A stretch of 64,000 nucleotides of DNA from Veillonella infantium. Lineage in GTDB: Bacteria > Bacillota > Negativicutes > Veillonellales > Veillonellaceae. Position numbers and translations under genes: made by a program. The notes below the pieces were generated by a model. It ran no database searches, was not told where the DNA came from, and was given only the letters and a program-made list of their open reading frames with translations. Positions 7,593-17,383 of the stretch are shown one piece after another (position 1 is the stretch's first letter; the number at the start of each line of letters is the position of its first letter). Location: contig NZ_PPDD01000009.1 of NCBI RefSeq assembly GCF_002959895.1, forward strand, positions 1-64,000. The letters run 5' to 3'.

Positions 7593-10500
7593 ATGAGAAA
7601 AATTAAATCCGTATTGGTTGCCAACCGTGGTGAAATTGCAATCCGCGTGTTCCGTGCATGTAATGAAATGGGTATCAAAACTGTAGCCATTTACTCCAAA
7701 GAGGATACATTATCCTTGCACCGTAACCAAGCTGACGAAGCCTATCTCGTAGGGGAAGGTAAAAAACCTGTTGAAGCATATCTTGATATTGAAGATATTA
7801 TCCGTATTGCAAAAGAACATGATATTGATGCTATCCATCCAGGTTATGGTTTCTTGTCTGAAAACGAAGAGTTCGCTCGTCGTTGCGGTGAAGAAGGTAT
7901 CATCTTTATCGGACCTCATGTAGAACATTTAAATATGTTCGGCGATAAGGTTAATGCTCGTGCACAAGCTAAATTGGCAGATATCCCAATGATTCCAGGT
8001 TCTGATGGGGCATTGCGTGATTTTGAACAATTAGAAGAATTTGCAAATACTCATGGTTTCCCATTGATGATCAAAGCCGTAAATGGCGGCGGCGGCCGTG
8101 GTATGCGTGAGGTTCATCGTAAAGAAGATCTTCGTGATGCATATGATCGTGCTAAATCTGAAGCGAAAGCTGCCTTTGGCGATGATGATGTATATGTAGA
8201 AAAACTTATTGTTGAACCTAAACATATTGAAGTACAAATCTTAGGTGATGAACATGGTAATGTAGTTCATTTACATGAACGTGATTGCTCTGTACAACGT
8301 CGTCACCAAAAGGTTGTTGAAATGGCTCCAGCTTTTGCATTGCCATTGGAAACTCGTAAAGCCGTATGTGATGCAGCTGTAAAAATCATGAAAAATGTTG
8401 GCTACGTTAATGCGGGTACTGTAGAATTCTTGGTAACTGCTGATGGCTCCTTCTATTTCATCGAAGTTAACCCTCGTATCCAAGTAGAACATACTGTAAC
8501 AGAAATGATTACAGATATTGATATCGTTCATTCTCAAATCCGTATTGCTGAAGGTTATGACTTACATAGCCCAGAAGTAGGTATTCCAGCACAAGATGAA
8601 GTTCCTTGTAAAGGTACTGCAATCCAATGTCGTATCACTACAGAAGACCCTAAAAATAACTTCATGCCTGATACAGGTAAAATCTTGGCATATCGTAGCT
8701 CCGGTGGCTTTGGTATCCGCTTAGACTCTGGTAATGCTTTCACAGGTGCCGTAGTAACACCTTACTATGATTCCTTGCTTGTAAAAGCGACTGCATTCGG
8801 TCCTAACAACGAAGAAACTATTCGTAAAATGCTTCGTTGTTTAAAAGAATTCCGTATTCGTGGCGTTAAAACTAATATTCACTTCTTGATTAACGTTCTT
8901 GAAAATCCTGAATTCCAAAGCGGTAACTACACTGTTAACTTCATTGAAGACCATCCAGAATTGTTTGAATTAAAACCAGACCGCGATCGTGGTACTAAAT
9001 TATTACGTTACATTGCTGACGTAACAATCAATGGCTACTCTGGTGCAGGTCCTCAAGTGGTACCTGATTTTGAACCAATTCAAATGCCATCTGATTTAGA
9101 TGTATCTCCAGCAGCTGGTACAAAACAAAAATTTGATGAATTAGGACCAGAAGGCTTCAGTAAATGGTTATCTGATCAAAAACAAGTATTCTTTACAGAT
9201 ACAACATGGCGTGATGCTCACCAATCCTTATTTGCTACACGTTTACGTACCATTGATATGGCACGCGTAGCTGGTCGTGCTGCAAAAGGTGTTCCTAACT
9301 TATTCTCCTTGGAATGTTGGGGCGGTGCTACATTCGACGTATCCTATCGTTTCTTACATGAAGATCCATGGGAACGCTTACGTATGTTCCGTCGCGAAGT
9401 GCCTAATACATTACTTCAAATGCTTATTCGTGGCGCTAATGCTGTAGGTTACACATCTTATCCAGATAATGTAGTTCGTCAATTTATCCAACGTGCTGCT
9501 GCTAATGGTATTGATGTATTCCGTGTATTCGATAGCTTAAATAGCCTTGATAATATGCATGTAGCTATTGATGAAGTTCGTGCACAAAACAAAATTGCTG
9601 AAGTAGCATTGTGCTATACAGGAGATATTCTTGATAGCAACCGTCCTAAATACAATTTAGACTACTATGTAAATATGGCTAAAGAGCTTGAAAAAGCGGG
9701 TGCTAATATTATTGCTATCAAAGATATGGCTGGTTTATTGAAACCTCAAGCTGCTTATAATCTTGTATCTGCCTTAAAAGATGCTGTTACTGTACCGATT
9801 CATTTACATACACATGAAGGTTCTGGCAATGCTATCTATTCCTATGGTCGCGCTGTAGATGCTGGTGTAGACGTTATCGACTTAGCATACTCTGCATTTG
9901 CTAATGGTACATCTCAACCTAGCATGAACTCCATGTACTATGCATTGAGTGGACATGACCGTCAACCTGAAATGAACATTGATTACATGGAAGAAATGTC
10001 GCATTACTTTGGCAGCATTCGTCCTTACTACAAAGGTGTAGATAAAGCAGAAGCATATCCTAACACTGAAGTATATCAACATGAAATGCCAGGTGGTCAA
10101 TATTCCAACTTGCAACAACAAGCTAAGATGGTAGGACTTGGTGATCGTTGGGCTGATATTAAGAAAATGTACCACCAAGTAAACATGATGTTTGGTGATA
10201 TCATCAAAGTAACGCCATCCTCTAAAGTTGTAGGTGATATGACATTGTACATGGTACAAAATAACTTGACTGAAAAAGATATTTACGAAAAAGGCGATGT
10301 ATTAGACTTCCCTCAATCCGTAGTTGAATTCTTTGAAGGTCGTCTTGGCACTCCATACCAAGGATTCCCTGAAGAGTTACAAAAAATTATCTTGAAAGGT
10401 GCAAAACCAATCACAGTTCGTCCAGGTGCAGTATTGCCTCCAACAGACTTTGAACATGTTCGCAATGAATTGAGTGAAATGGGTGCTCAAACAACTGATG

Positions 10501-11039
10501 AAGATATCAGTGCATACTGCTTGTACCCTAAGGTTTACCAAGATTACAATAAATTTAAAAAAGACTTTGGTAATGTATCTGTACTTGATACTCCAACATT
10601 CTTCTTCGGTATGAAACGGGGCGAAGAAATTCAAGTAACTATCGAAAAAGGTAAAACACTTATCATCAAAATGAACGGCTTATCTGAACCAGATGAAGAT
10701 GGTAACCGTATCGTATTGTTCGAGTTCAATGGTCAACCTCGTGGTATTAAAGTTCATGATAAACATGCTAAGACTACTGGCGTTGTTCGTCGTAAAGCGG
10801 ATGAATCTAACCCTGGTGAAATTGGTGCTACATTGTCCGGTTCCGTTGTTAAGATTCTCGTTAAAAATGGTCAATCTGTAGCTAAAGGTGAGCCATTGAT
10901 CGTTACAGAAGCGATGAAGATGGAAACTACAATTACTGCTCCTATCGATGGTATCGTAGAAGAAATCCTAGTTCGTGAAGGTAGCCGCATTGAATCTGGC
11001 GACTGCTTGCTTCGCGTTGAAGATGCTCCTAAACGATAG
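7593..11039 (+). CDS. pyc: Pyruvate carboxylase
   Basis: 1148 residues, the usual length of the single-chain enzyme. It makes oxaloacetate from pyruvate, bicarbonate and ATP. Domains in order: biotin carboxylase (NRGEIAIRVFRA at the N-terminus, GYGFLSEN, GGGGRGMR ATP loop near 165, ERDCSVQRRHQK, EVNPRIQVEH), carboxyltransferase TIM barrel (TTWRDAHQSL near 535, AIKDMAGLLKP, LHTHEGSGN), and the C-terminal biotinyl domain with EAMKMETTI, whose Lys carries biotin. Start 7593 follows AGGAGG at good spacing; the in-frame GTG at 7569 lacks a site. It links lactate/pyruvate to the methylmalonyl-CoA/succinate pathway in Veillonella-like fermentation (inference). Confidence 0.97.
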   Translation: MRKIKSVLVANRGEIAIRVFRACNEMGIKTVAIYSKEDTLSLHRNQADEAYLVGEGKKPVEAYLDIEDIIRIAKEHDIDAIHPGYGFLSENEEFARRCGEEGIIFIGPHVEHLNMFGDKVNARAQAKLADIPMIPGSDGALRDFEQLEEFANTHGFPLMIKAVNGGGGRGMREVHRKEDLRDAYDRAKSEAKAAFGDDDVYVEKLIVEPKHIEVQILGDEHGNVVHLHERDCSVQRRHQKVVEMAPAFALPLETRKAVCDAAVKIMKNVGYVNAGTVEFLVTADGSFYFIEVNPRIQVEHTVTEMITDIDIVHSQIRIAEGYDLHSPEVGIPAQDEVPCKGTAIQCRITTEDPKNNFMPDTGKILAYRSSGGFGIRLDSGNAFTGAVVTPYYDSLLVKATAFGPNNEETIRKMLRCLKEFRIRGVKTNIHFLINVLENPEFQSGNYTVNFIEDHPELFELKPDRDRGTKLLRYIADVTINGYSGAGPQVVPDFEPIQMPSDLDVSPAAGTKQKFDELGPEGFSKWLSDQKQVFFTDTTWRDAHQSLFATRLRTIDMARVAGRAAKGVPNLFSLECWGGATFDVSYRFLHEDPWERLRMFRREVPNTLLQMLIRGANAVGYTSYPDNVVRQFIQRAAANGIDVFRVFDSLNSLDNMHVAIDEVRAQNKIAEVALCYTGDILDSNRPKYNLDYYVNMAKELEKAGANIIAIKDMAGLLKPQAAYNLVSALKDAVTVPIHLHTHEGSGNAIYSYGRAVDAGVDVIDLAYSAFANGTSQPSMNSMYYALSGHDRQPEMNIDYMEEMSHYFGSIRPYYKGVDKAEAYPNTEVYQHEMPGGQYSNLQQQAKMVGLGDRWADIKKMYHQVNMMFGDIIKVTPSSKVVGDMTLYMVQNNLTEKDIYEKGDVLDFPQSVVEFFEGRLGTPYQGFPEELQKIILKGAKPITVRPGAVLPPTDFEHVRNELSEMGAQTTDEDISAYCLYPKVYQDYNKFKKDFGNVSVLDTPTFFFGMKRGEEIQVTIEKGKTLIIKMNGLSEPDEDGNRIVLFEFNGQPRGIKVHDKHAKTTGVVRRKADESNPGEIGATLSGSVVKILVKNGQSVAKGEPLIVTEAMKMETTITAPIDGIVEEILVREGSRIESGDCLLRVEDAPKR

Positions 11040-11112
11040 TTAGAATAGTACATAAAATTAAAAATATTATTTCTAAAGTATTTCATAACATAAAATGCTC
11101 TAGAATAATGGA

Positions 11113-11143
11113 AGAATCCCTAGGAAATCCTAGGGATTCTTTG
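11113..11143 (+). terminator. Terminator of pyc
   Basis: A 13-bp perfect stem, AGAATCCCTAGGA (113-125 of this kilobase) with TCCTAGGGATTCT, loop AA, followed by a short T-rich tract. Confidence 0.75.
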
Positions 11144-11238
11144 TATTTTAAGGGGTTTCATGGTACTATATATAGTAGAGAAAATGGGCGTATTATGCAC
11201 TATTTTAGAGTGATTATTAGAAAAAGGAGTAGTAACAG

Positions 11239-11715
11239 ATGAGATGTCCTTATTGCCAACACACAGACACGAAGGTAACAGACTCTAGAACGACTGATGA
11301 AGGTAATAGTATTCGCCGTCGCCGCGAATGTATCAATTGTGGCCGTCGCTTTACTACCTATGAAATTATAGAAGAAGTACCACTGATGGTATTAAAGAAA
11401 AACGGACGTCGTGAATTATTTGATCGTGGTAAATTATTAAATGGTCTATTGCGATCTTGTGATAAACGTACCGTACCAATGTCTGTGATGGAACAAGTGG
11501 TTAACGATGTAGAGCGTGATATTCGAAATGAAATCAATCAAGAGGTAACTACGGATCGCATTGGTGAACTTGTATTGCAACAATTAAAAGATATCGACCA
11601 AGTTGCATATGTTCGTTTTGCCAGCGTATATCGTAAGTTTGATAATATTGATAGCTTTATGGAAGAATTGAAAGCATTAAAGAAACTTGATTCTAAAAAA
11701 CCAAAACGCAATTAA
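11239..11715 (+). CDS. nrdR: Transcriptional repressor NrdR
   Basis: 158 residues. The N-terminal zinc ribbon MRCPYCQHTDTKVTDSR..CINCGRRFTTYE and the following ATP-cone domain (PLMVLKKNGRRELFDRGKL) are complete. NrdR represses ribonucleotide reductase genes when its ATP-cone binds dATP/ATP. AAAGGAG lies 9 bases before the ATG. The dipeptidase gene starts 25 bases downstream on the same strand. Confidence 0.97.
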   Translation: MRCPYCQHTDTKVTDSRTTDEGNSIRRRRECINCGRRFTTYEIIEEVPLMVLKKNGRRELFDRGKLLNGLLRSCDKRTVPMSVMEQVVNDVERDIRNEINQEVTTDRIGELVLQQLKDIDQVAYVRFASVYRKFDNIDSFMEELKALKKLDSKKPKRN

Positions 11716-11740
11716 TTACTAATACTATATGTGAGGCTTT

Positions 11741-12667
11741 ATGATAGATTTACACTGCGATACGATAATGAAATTAATAGATTATCCTGATTGTGGAGAT
11801 TTGTATCGTAATACTTGGAAAATCGATATAGAAAAATTACAAAAAGCTCACAGCAAGGTGCAGGATTTTGCACTTTTTATCAATCTTGGTGAGACAAATG
11901 ATCCTTATGGTCGTTATGAAGCGATGCGTAATTTATGTACATCACAAATTCATCACTATGGAGAGCACATACAACATGTGCTCTCTTATCAAGATGTAGA
12001 GTCTGTGTATGAGTCTGGCAAGATTGGAGCTCTCATGTCTATTGAAGAGGGCGGTGTACTAGGCGGCGATTTAGATAAACTAAAACAAGCTTATCAAGAT
12101 GGGGTTCGACTTATTACGCTTACTTGGAATTATTCAAATGGACTAGGTGAGCCACATTGTGGTGAGCAGCATAAAAAATTAACACCGAAAGGTGTTGAAT
12201 TTGTGGAGGCTATGCAAGACTTAGGAATAATTGTGGATTGCTCCCATCTTAACGATGCTGGTACAGAGCAACTAGGTGATGTATTAGATGTACCATTTGT
12301 AGCATCACACTCCAATGCGCGCGAAGTTACTGCCCATACAAGAAACTTACCGGATAATTTAATTAAGCTTATTGCTAATAAGGGTGGCGTTATAGGCCTT
12401 AATTTCGCTCAATCATTTTTGGGGACATCACCAATAAGCCGGATTGAAGATATAGTAAAGCATGGCTTATATCTCATCAATAAAGGCGGAGAAGATGTGG
12501 TGGCATTAGGAACCGACTTTGATGGTATTAAGCCAGATACAGAAATTAAAGATGCTTCTGAAATGTATCGATTATATGATGCATTTAAAGAGGCAGGTTT
12601 GTCTGTGGAGCAATGTGAAAAATTGTTCTGGAAAAATGCAGATAGACTATTAAAGGAGATTTTATAA
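11741..12667 (+). CDS. Membrane-dipeptidase-type (M19) zinc peptidase
   Basis: 308 residues. The N-terminal LHCDTIMKL (HxD metal motif), MSIEEGGVLGG, ITLTWNYSNG, VDCSHLNDAG and ASHSNAREV, plus LGTDFDGI, are the metal-binding landmarks of renal-dipeptidase-like family M19, which cleaves dipeptides including D-residue containing ones. No signal peptide is seen, so the bacterial protein is probably cytosolic. Its stop codon overlaps the gmhA start (TAATG), so it is translationally coupled to the heptose operon, although its role there is not obvious; recycling of cell-envelope peptides is a guess. Confidence 0.88.
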   Translation: MIDLHCDTIMKLIDYPDCGDLYRNTWKIDIEKLQKAHSKVQDFALFINLGETNDPYGRYEAMRNLCTSQIHHYGEHIQHVLSYQDVESVYESGKIGALMSIEEGGVLGGDLDKLKQAYQDGVRLITLTWNYSNGLGEPHCGEQHKKLTPKGVEFVEAMQDLGIIVDCSHLNDAGTEQLGDVLDVPFVASHSNAREVTAHTRNLPDNLIKLIANKGGVIGLNFAQSFLGTSPISRIEDIVKHGLYLINKGGEDVVALGTDFDGIKPDTEIKDASEMYRLYDAFKEAGLSVEQCEKLFWKNADRLLKEIL

Positions 12668-13236
12668 TGACTGATTTAAATCCAATCATTGCAGATCGTT
12701 TTACAGAGCATCTTGAAGTTTTTGGTAAAACGATGGAGCATATGGATACCATTCAAGAGATTGCCTATCGCTGTAAGGCGGCTTTAGAAAATGGCAATAA
12801 AATTTTGTTCTGTGGTAATGGTGGCTCTGCTGCGGACTCTCAACATTTAGCAGCAGAATTGATTTGTCGTTTTAAAAAGGAGCGACGCTCTCTAGCGGGT
12901 ATTGCATTGACTACTGATACATCTGCATTAACAGCTATTGCAAATGACTATGATTTTGAATCTGTTTTTGCACGTCAAGTAGAGGGCTTAGGCCGTACAG
13001 GTGATGTTCTCATCGGTATTTCTACATCTGGGAACTCCAAGAATGTTGTGAAAGCTGCAGAAATGGCTCGTTCTATTGGTATGCATACCATTGCTTTCAC
13101 CGGTGAAGGCGGTGGGAAACTAGCTGAATTATGCGACATTACGTTGGCTATTCCAAGTAATGTGACAGCTCGTATTCAAGAAATGCATATATTGGCTGGA
13201 CATATCATGTGTGAGATTATTGAAGAAGATTACTAA
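12667..13236 (+). CDS. gmhA: Sedoheptulose-7-phosphate isomerase
   Basis: 189 residues. The SIS-domain motif FCGNGGSAADSQHLAAEL near residue 50 and ISTSGNSKNV near 118 identify GmhA, which converts sedoheptulose 7-phosphate into D-glycero-D-manno-heptose 7-phosphate, the first step towards ADP-heptose for the LPS inner core. AIPSNVTARIQEMHILAGHI carries the C-terminal active-site Glu and His. It overlaps the dipeptidase stop by one base and is followed by hldE, hldD and gmhB, giving the full pathway in one run. Confidence 0.95.
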   Translation: MTDLNPIIADRFTEHLEVFGKTMEHMDTIQEIAYRCKAALENGNKILFCGNGGSAADSQHLAAELICRFKKERRSLAGIALTTDTSALTAIANDYDFESVFARQVEGLGRTGDVLIGISTSGNSKNVVKAAEMARSIGMHTIAFTGEGGGKLAELCDITLAIPSNVTARIQEMHILAGHIMCEIIEEDY

Positions 13237-13332
13237 CCGTTACGGTCTTATTTATAAATAGATACATGTTTGATGCCAAGTATTTTATGTAAGTCGTTAT
13301 GCATGTATATTGTGGTAAGGAATAGGTGGATT

Positions 13333-14811
13333 ATGATAAATGCTACCATTAATCAATTTTTAACAAAGCAGCTACCAAATCTAAAGATTGCCGTTATAGG
13401 TGATGTTATGGTAGATCGTTATGTTTTTGGTGATGTAAGTCGTATTTCTCCAGAAGCACCGGTTCCTGTTAACCGTGTGGTAAAGATGAAAGAAGTACTT
13501 GGCGGTGCTGGTAATGTTGCGTCGAACTTATCAAATTTAGATTGTACAGTATATCTCGGTGCTATTGCTGGTAATGATGACCATGGTCGCTTATTACAAC
13601 AGTTACTTGAGACAGACAAGATTGATACAACAGGTTTATTAACGAGCGACGATCGTTCTACCATTACCAAGATGCGTATCTTAGGTGACCGTCAACAAAT
13701 GATGCGTCTTGATTTTGAAACGATTACAGATTTGACGGCTCATGAGGAACAGAAACTCTCTACATGGTTAGAAAATCTCTGCAAAGCCGGTATCGACGGT
13801 ATTGTTGTTTCTGATTATGGTAAAGGTGTTTGTACACCAACATTGCTAAAAAAAATCTTTAGTTTAGCTAAGCAGTATGGCGTACAAACGATTGTAGATC
13901 CTAAAGGTTCAGACTGGTCTAAATATAATGGTGCCACCTGTATTACACCGAATGTAAAAGAGCTTAGTGAATGTGTGGGCCGTAAATTAGAAAATGATGA
14001 TGCCACGATTGTTGAGGCTGCGAAGTCAGTATTGGCTAATGTTGATTTAGAGTACATTGTGGCTACACGGTCTGCAAAAGGGATTACTGTTATTGCAAAG
14101 GATGGACGCACATGGCATAATCCGGCTACACAACAAGAGGTATTCGATGTAAGTGGTGCAGGCGATACGGTTGTATCTATGATGATGACAAGCCTTGCTA
14201 GCGGTCTATCTATGCGTTTGGCATTACATATCGCAAATGGTGCTGCTGGCATTGTCGTATCTAAGGTTGGCACATATCCAATCCACCGATCTGAACTATT
14301 GGATTTATGGCATTCTTATAAGCATAGTGTTCAATCTAAACCTTTATACACAAAAGAAGAGATGAAGCAGCTTATTGCACAATGGCAAAACAAAGGTGAA
14401 ACTGTTGTGTTTACTAATGGTTGTTTTGATATTCTTCATCGCGGACATATTACATATTTACAAGAGGCGGCTCAGTTAGGGGATCATTTAATTATTGGAT
14501 TAAATTCCGATGCTTCTGTTAGACGCCTAAAAGGGGAAACGCGTCCCATCGTACGTGAAGAGGATAGAGCAGCATTATTAAGCGCATTGCGTTGTATCGA
14601 TGGTGTGGTGTTATTCGAAGAGGATACACCAGCTGAACTATTAGCTTATTTACGTCCTAATACGCTTGTTAAGGGCGGCGATTATAAAATAGAAGACATT
14701 ATTGGGCGTGAGTCCGTAGATCATGTAGAGGTGCTTTCATTTAAAGAAGGTTATTCTACATCAGATATTGTAGGGAAAATAGCTACTATGGCTAAGGAGG
14801 GTAAATTATGA
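13333..14811 (+). CDS. hldE: Bifunctional heptose-7-phosphate kinase / heptose-1-phosphate adenylyltransferase
   Basis: 492 residues from ATG 13333, chosen because AAGGAAT and GGTGG lie just upstream and the product then begins like HldE; a longer frame from 13270 adds an unrelated leader. N-terminal PfkB-type kinase: VIGDVMVDRYVFGDVSRISP, LGGAGNVASNLS, and DVSGAGDTV with the catalytic Asp near 280. C-terminal nucleotidyltransferase: FTNGCFDILHRGHITYLQ near 360 (HxGH motif) and LVKGGDY. It phosphorylates heptose-7-P at C1 and later adenylates heptose-1-P. Its stop overlaps the hldD start (ATGA). Confidence 0.95.
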   Translation: MINATINQFLTKQLPNLKIAVIGDVMVDRYVFGDVSRISPEAPVPVNRVVKMKEVLGGAGNVASNLSNLDCTVYLGAIAGNDDHGRLLQQLLETDKIDTTGLLTSDDRSTITKMRILGDRQQMMRLDFETITDLTAHEEQKLSTWLENLCKAGIDGIVVSDYGKGVCTPTLLKKIFSLAKQYGVQTIVDPKGSDWSKYNGATCITPNVKELSECVGRKLENDDATIVEAAKSVLANVDLEYIVATRSAKGITVIAKDGRTWHNPATQQEVFDVSGAGDTVVSMMMTSLASGLSMRLALHIANGAAGIVVSKVGTYPIHRSELLDLWHSYKHSVQSKPLYTKEEMKQLIAQWQNKGETVVFTNGCFDILHRGHITYLQEAAQLGDHLIIGLNSDASVRRLKGETRPIVREEDRAALLSALRCIDGVVLFEEDTPAELLAYLRPNTLVKGGDYKIEDIIGRESVDHVEVLSFKEGYSTSDIVGKIATMAKEGKL

Positions 14812-15773
14812 TTATCGTAACAGGCGGTGCTGGTTTTATTGGCAGTAATATTGTGAAAGCGTTAAATGACCGCGGTCGTACAGATATTCTTATTGTTGAT
14901 GACCTTACAGATGGTCGTAAAATCCGAAATATTCAAAATTTAGAATTCTTGGATTATATCGATTGTGATGATTTTGATTGTGCTATTGCTGATGGTACAT
15001 TTGATGTAGGTCCTATCGAAGTTATATTCCACGAGGGTGCTTGTGCGGATACAATGGAATATAATGGCAAATACATGATGAAGAACAATTATGAAGGTTC
15101 TAAAAATCTATTCCACTATTGCCAAGACCGTCGTATTCCATTTATCTATGCATCCTCTGCATCTACTTATGGCAATGGTACTAATGGTTTCGTAGAAAAA
15201 CCAGAAGCTGAAGAAGCCCTCAATCCATATGCGTACTCTAAATTGTTATTCGACCGTTATGTGCGTAAATATGAAGGTGAGTATACAGCGCAAGTTGTAG
15301 GTTTACGTTACTTCAATGTATATGGTCCTAATGAAGCTCATAAAGATAAAATGGCTTCCTTAGTTCGCCAAATGTTCTACAAAAATAAAGAAACTGGTAT
15401 TATCAATCTATTTGAAGGTACAGATGGCTACGAAGATGGTGGTCAAACACGTGACTTTATTTATGTTAAAGACGTAGTTAATGTAAACTTCTATTTCTGG
15501 GAACACCCTGAAATTTCTGGTACTTTCAACTGTGGTACAGGTAATGCTCATAGCTTTAACCAGTTTATGCAAGCTGTTATCGATTACAACGGTAAAGGCA
15601 AAATTGAATACATTCCATTCCCAGAGGTATTAAAAGGCAAATACCAAAGCTTTACAGAGGCTGATACTACTAAATTGTTGGCTGCTGGTTATGATAAAGG
15701 GTTCCATAAAATGGAAGATGCTGTTAAAGAATATTGTGAATTACTTGATAATAACGAAGGATATTTACGTTAA
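14808..15773 (+). CDS. hldD: ADP-L-glycero-D-manno-heptose 6-epimerase
   Basis: 321 residues, extended SDR. MIIVTGGAGFIGSNIVKALN (NAD(P)-binding glycine motif), FHEGACADTMEYNG, and YASSASTYGNG with the downstream YAYSKLLFD (catalytic Tyr and Lys) match HldD/RfaD. It epimerises C6 of ADP-heptose, the last step before heptosyl transfer. It overlaps hldE by 4 bases and gmhB by 1 base, so the whole block is translationally coupled. Confidence 0.95.
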   Translation: MIIVTGGAGFIGSNIVKALNDRGRTDILIVDDLTDGRKIRNIQNLEFLDYIDCDDFDCAIADGTFDVGPIEVIFHEGACADTMEYNGKYMMKNNYEGSKNLFHYCQDRRIPFIYASSASTYGNGTNGFVEKPEAEEALNPYAYSKLLFDRYVRKYEGEYTAQVVGLRYFNVYGPNEAHKDKMASLVRQMFYKNKETGIINLFEGTDGYEDGGQTRDFIYVKDVVNVNFYFWEHPEISGTFNCGTGNAHSFNQFMQAVIDYNGKGKIEYIPFPEVLKGKYQSFTEADTTKLLAAGYDKGFHKMEDAVKEYCELLDNNEGYLR

Positions 15774-16267
15774 TGCGCAAGGTATTATTTTTAGATCGCG
15801 ATGGTGTTATCAATAAAGATGTTAGCTATCTATACAAAATTAGCGATTTAGAATGGGTAGATGGAGCTAAAGCGGCATTGGCTTATGCGTATAGCAAGGG
15901 CTATGATCTCATTGTAGTGACTAATCAAAGTGGAGTAGCTAGAGGTTATTATAAGGAATCTGATGTTCAGATTTTACATGATCACATGGCTCAAGAACTA
16001 GATCGTAGTGGGGCACCAATTTTACATTTTTATTATTGCCCTCACCATAAAGAAGGCTCTGTACCTCTTTATGCCGTTGATTGTGAATGTAGAAAGCCAA
16101 AGCCTGGTATGATTAATCAAGCTATTAAGGATTATAATGTAGATCCTAAAGATAGTTTTCTTATCGGTGATAGTCAGCGCGACGTTGACGCAGCAGAAGC
16201 AGCTGGCGTAAAAGGTTATCTATTTACAGGTACAAATCTGTTAGATTTTATTAAGACTATTATTTAG
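15773..16267 (+). CDS. gmhB: D-glycero-D-manno-heptose 1,7-bisphosphate 7-phosphatase
   Basis: 164 residues. HAD motif FLDRDGVINKD at the N-terminus (two catalytic Asp), VTNQSGVARGYY, the zinc-binding region YYCPHHKEG..DCECRKPKPGM, and IGDSQRDVDAAEAAG identify GmhB. It removes the C7 phosphate between the two HldE reactions. Stop and start codons overlap with hldD as TAATG. Confidence 0.94.
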   Translation: MRKVLFLDRDGVINKDVSYLYKISDLEWVDGAKAALAYAYSKGYDLIVVTNQSGVARGYYKESDVQILHDHMAQELDRSGAPILHFYYCPHHKEGSVPLYAVDCECRKPKPGMINQAIKDYNVDPKDSFLIGDSQRDVDAAEAAGVKGYLFTGTNLLDFIKTII

Positions 16268-16363
16268 TTAATTATTACCATTACTTTGTTATATTTTTAA
16301 CTTATGTCTGTTTTAAGGTGAGATAACGTTGTTTAGGTATGGTGTTGTAATTGGGGAGGCTAT

Positions 16364-17383
16364 ATGAAAGATTACAAGAATATACTCATCATTAAGATGA
16401 GTTCTTTAGGTGATGTGATTCATGCATTGCCTACCTTGTATGCAGTGCGTAAAAACTGGCCTAATGCACATATTACGTGGGCTATTCATGAGCAATTCGC
16501 GAGCCTCCTACCTGGTAAACCATGGGTAGATGATGTCATCATTATCGATAAGAAACAACTTAAAAAGCCTGCCTATTTATGGCAATTACGTAAAGATTTA
16601 CATAGTCGTCACTTTGATATGACATTGGATTTACAATGTATTGCGAAGAGCGCCATTGTATCTTTATTATCTGGTGCGCCTGAAAAATATGGCTACTGGG
16701 AGCTTCGTGAAGGTAGTAATTTAGTTAATAAAGCTTTAGTAGGTGACCATAAATACGACCATGTCATTGAACGCTATTTAGATACTGTTCGAGCACTAGG
16801 CGGTTATGTAGACAGTATAGAGTTTCCTATGCCGGCCTATGTAGATTCTGAGAAGTCAATTAAACATAAGTTAGCATGTCATGGCGTTGACGAAGATTAT
16901 GTTGTTGTTGTCCCTGGCGCTCGTTGGATTGTTAAGGAATGGCCTCTTCTTAATTTTGGAGAACTATGTATTCGTTTATGTGAATCTGGCAAAAAAGTCG
17001 TTATTGCTGGTGCCCCTGTTGATGAAGAAAAAGGAGCTTTCATAGAAAACTATGTAAAAAATAAGAATCTCATCAATTTGGTAGGATCTACGTCCATGCC
17101 AGAGCTCATTGAGTTGATTCGACATTGCGAAATATTCATCAGTGCTGATACGGGTCCTCTACATATTGCTAATGCCCTTAAGCGTCCTTTGATTGCTTTA
17201 TTTGGAACCACATCTCCAAAACGAACTGGGCCGTATGGCGGTAGCCACGTACATCTTATTATTTCACCGACTTCAAAGGCTACACCAGAACAGCCTCTCG
17301 TAGATGATCCAGAGTGTATGGCTCAAATTCCAGTGGATGCAGTGTGGTCTGTATATGAACAAGTACTTGGAAAGGAACTGTAA
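16364..17383 (+). CDS. waaC: LPS heptosyltransferase I-like (GT9)
   Basis: 339 residues. N-terminal IIKMSSLGDVIHALPTLYAV, VVVVPGARWIVKEWPLLNFGELC and the nucleotide-binding FISADTGPLHIANALKRPLIALFG are GT9 heptosyltransferase motifs. It transfers L,D-heptose from ADP-heptose to Kdo/core on the inner face of the inner membrane. The opening motif LGDVIHALP favours the WaaC type over WaaF. GGGGAGG precedes the ATG. Its stop overlaps the next heptosyltransferase start (TAATG). The assignment as first heptosyltransferase is by resemblance only. Confidence 0.85.
   Translation: MKDYKNILIIKMSSLGDVIHALPTLYAVRKNWPNAHITWAIHEQFASLLPGKPWVDDVIIIDKKQLKKPAYLWQLRKDLHSRHFDMTLDLQCIAKSAIVSLLSGAPEKYGYWELREGSNLVNKALVGDHKYDHVIERYLDTVRALGGYVDSIEFPMPAYVDSEKSIKHKLACHGVDEDYVVVVPGARWIVKEWPLLNFGELCIRLCESGKKVVIAGAPVDEEKGAFIENYVKNKNLINLVGSTSMPELIELIRHCEIFISADTGPLHIANALKRPLIALFGTTSPKRTGPYGGSHVHLIISPTSKATPEQPLVDDPECMAQIPVDAVWSVYEQVLGKEL

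Noticed and set aside
10377-10634. Several minus-strand frames inside pyc and pnp (for example 9882-10259, 26188-26583)
   Set aside because: Antisense shadows of strongly conserved genes, with no start context or recognisable product.
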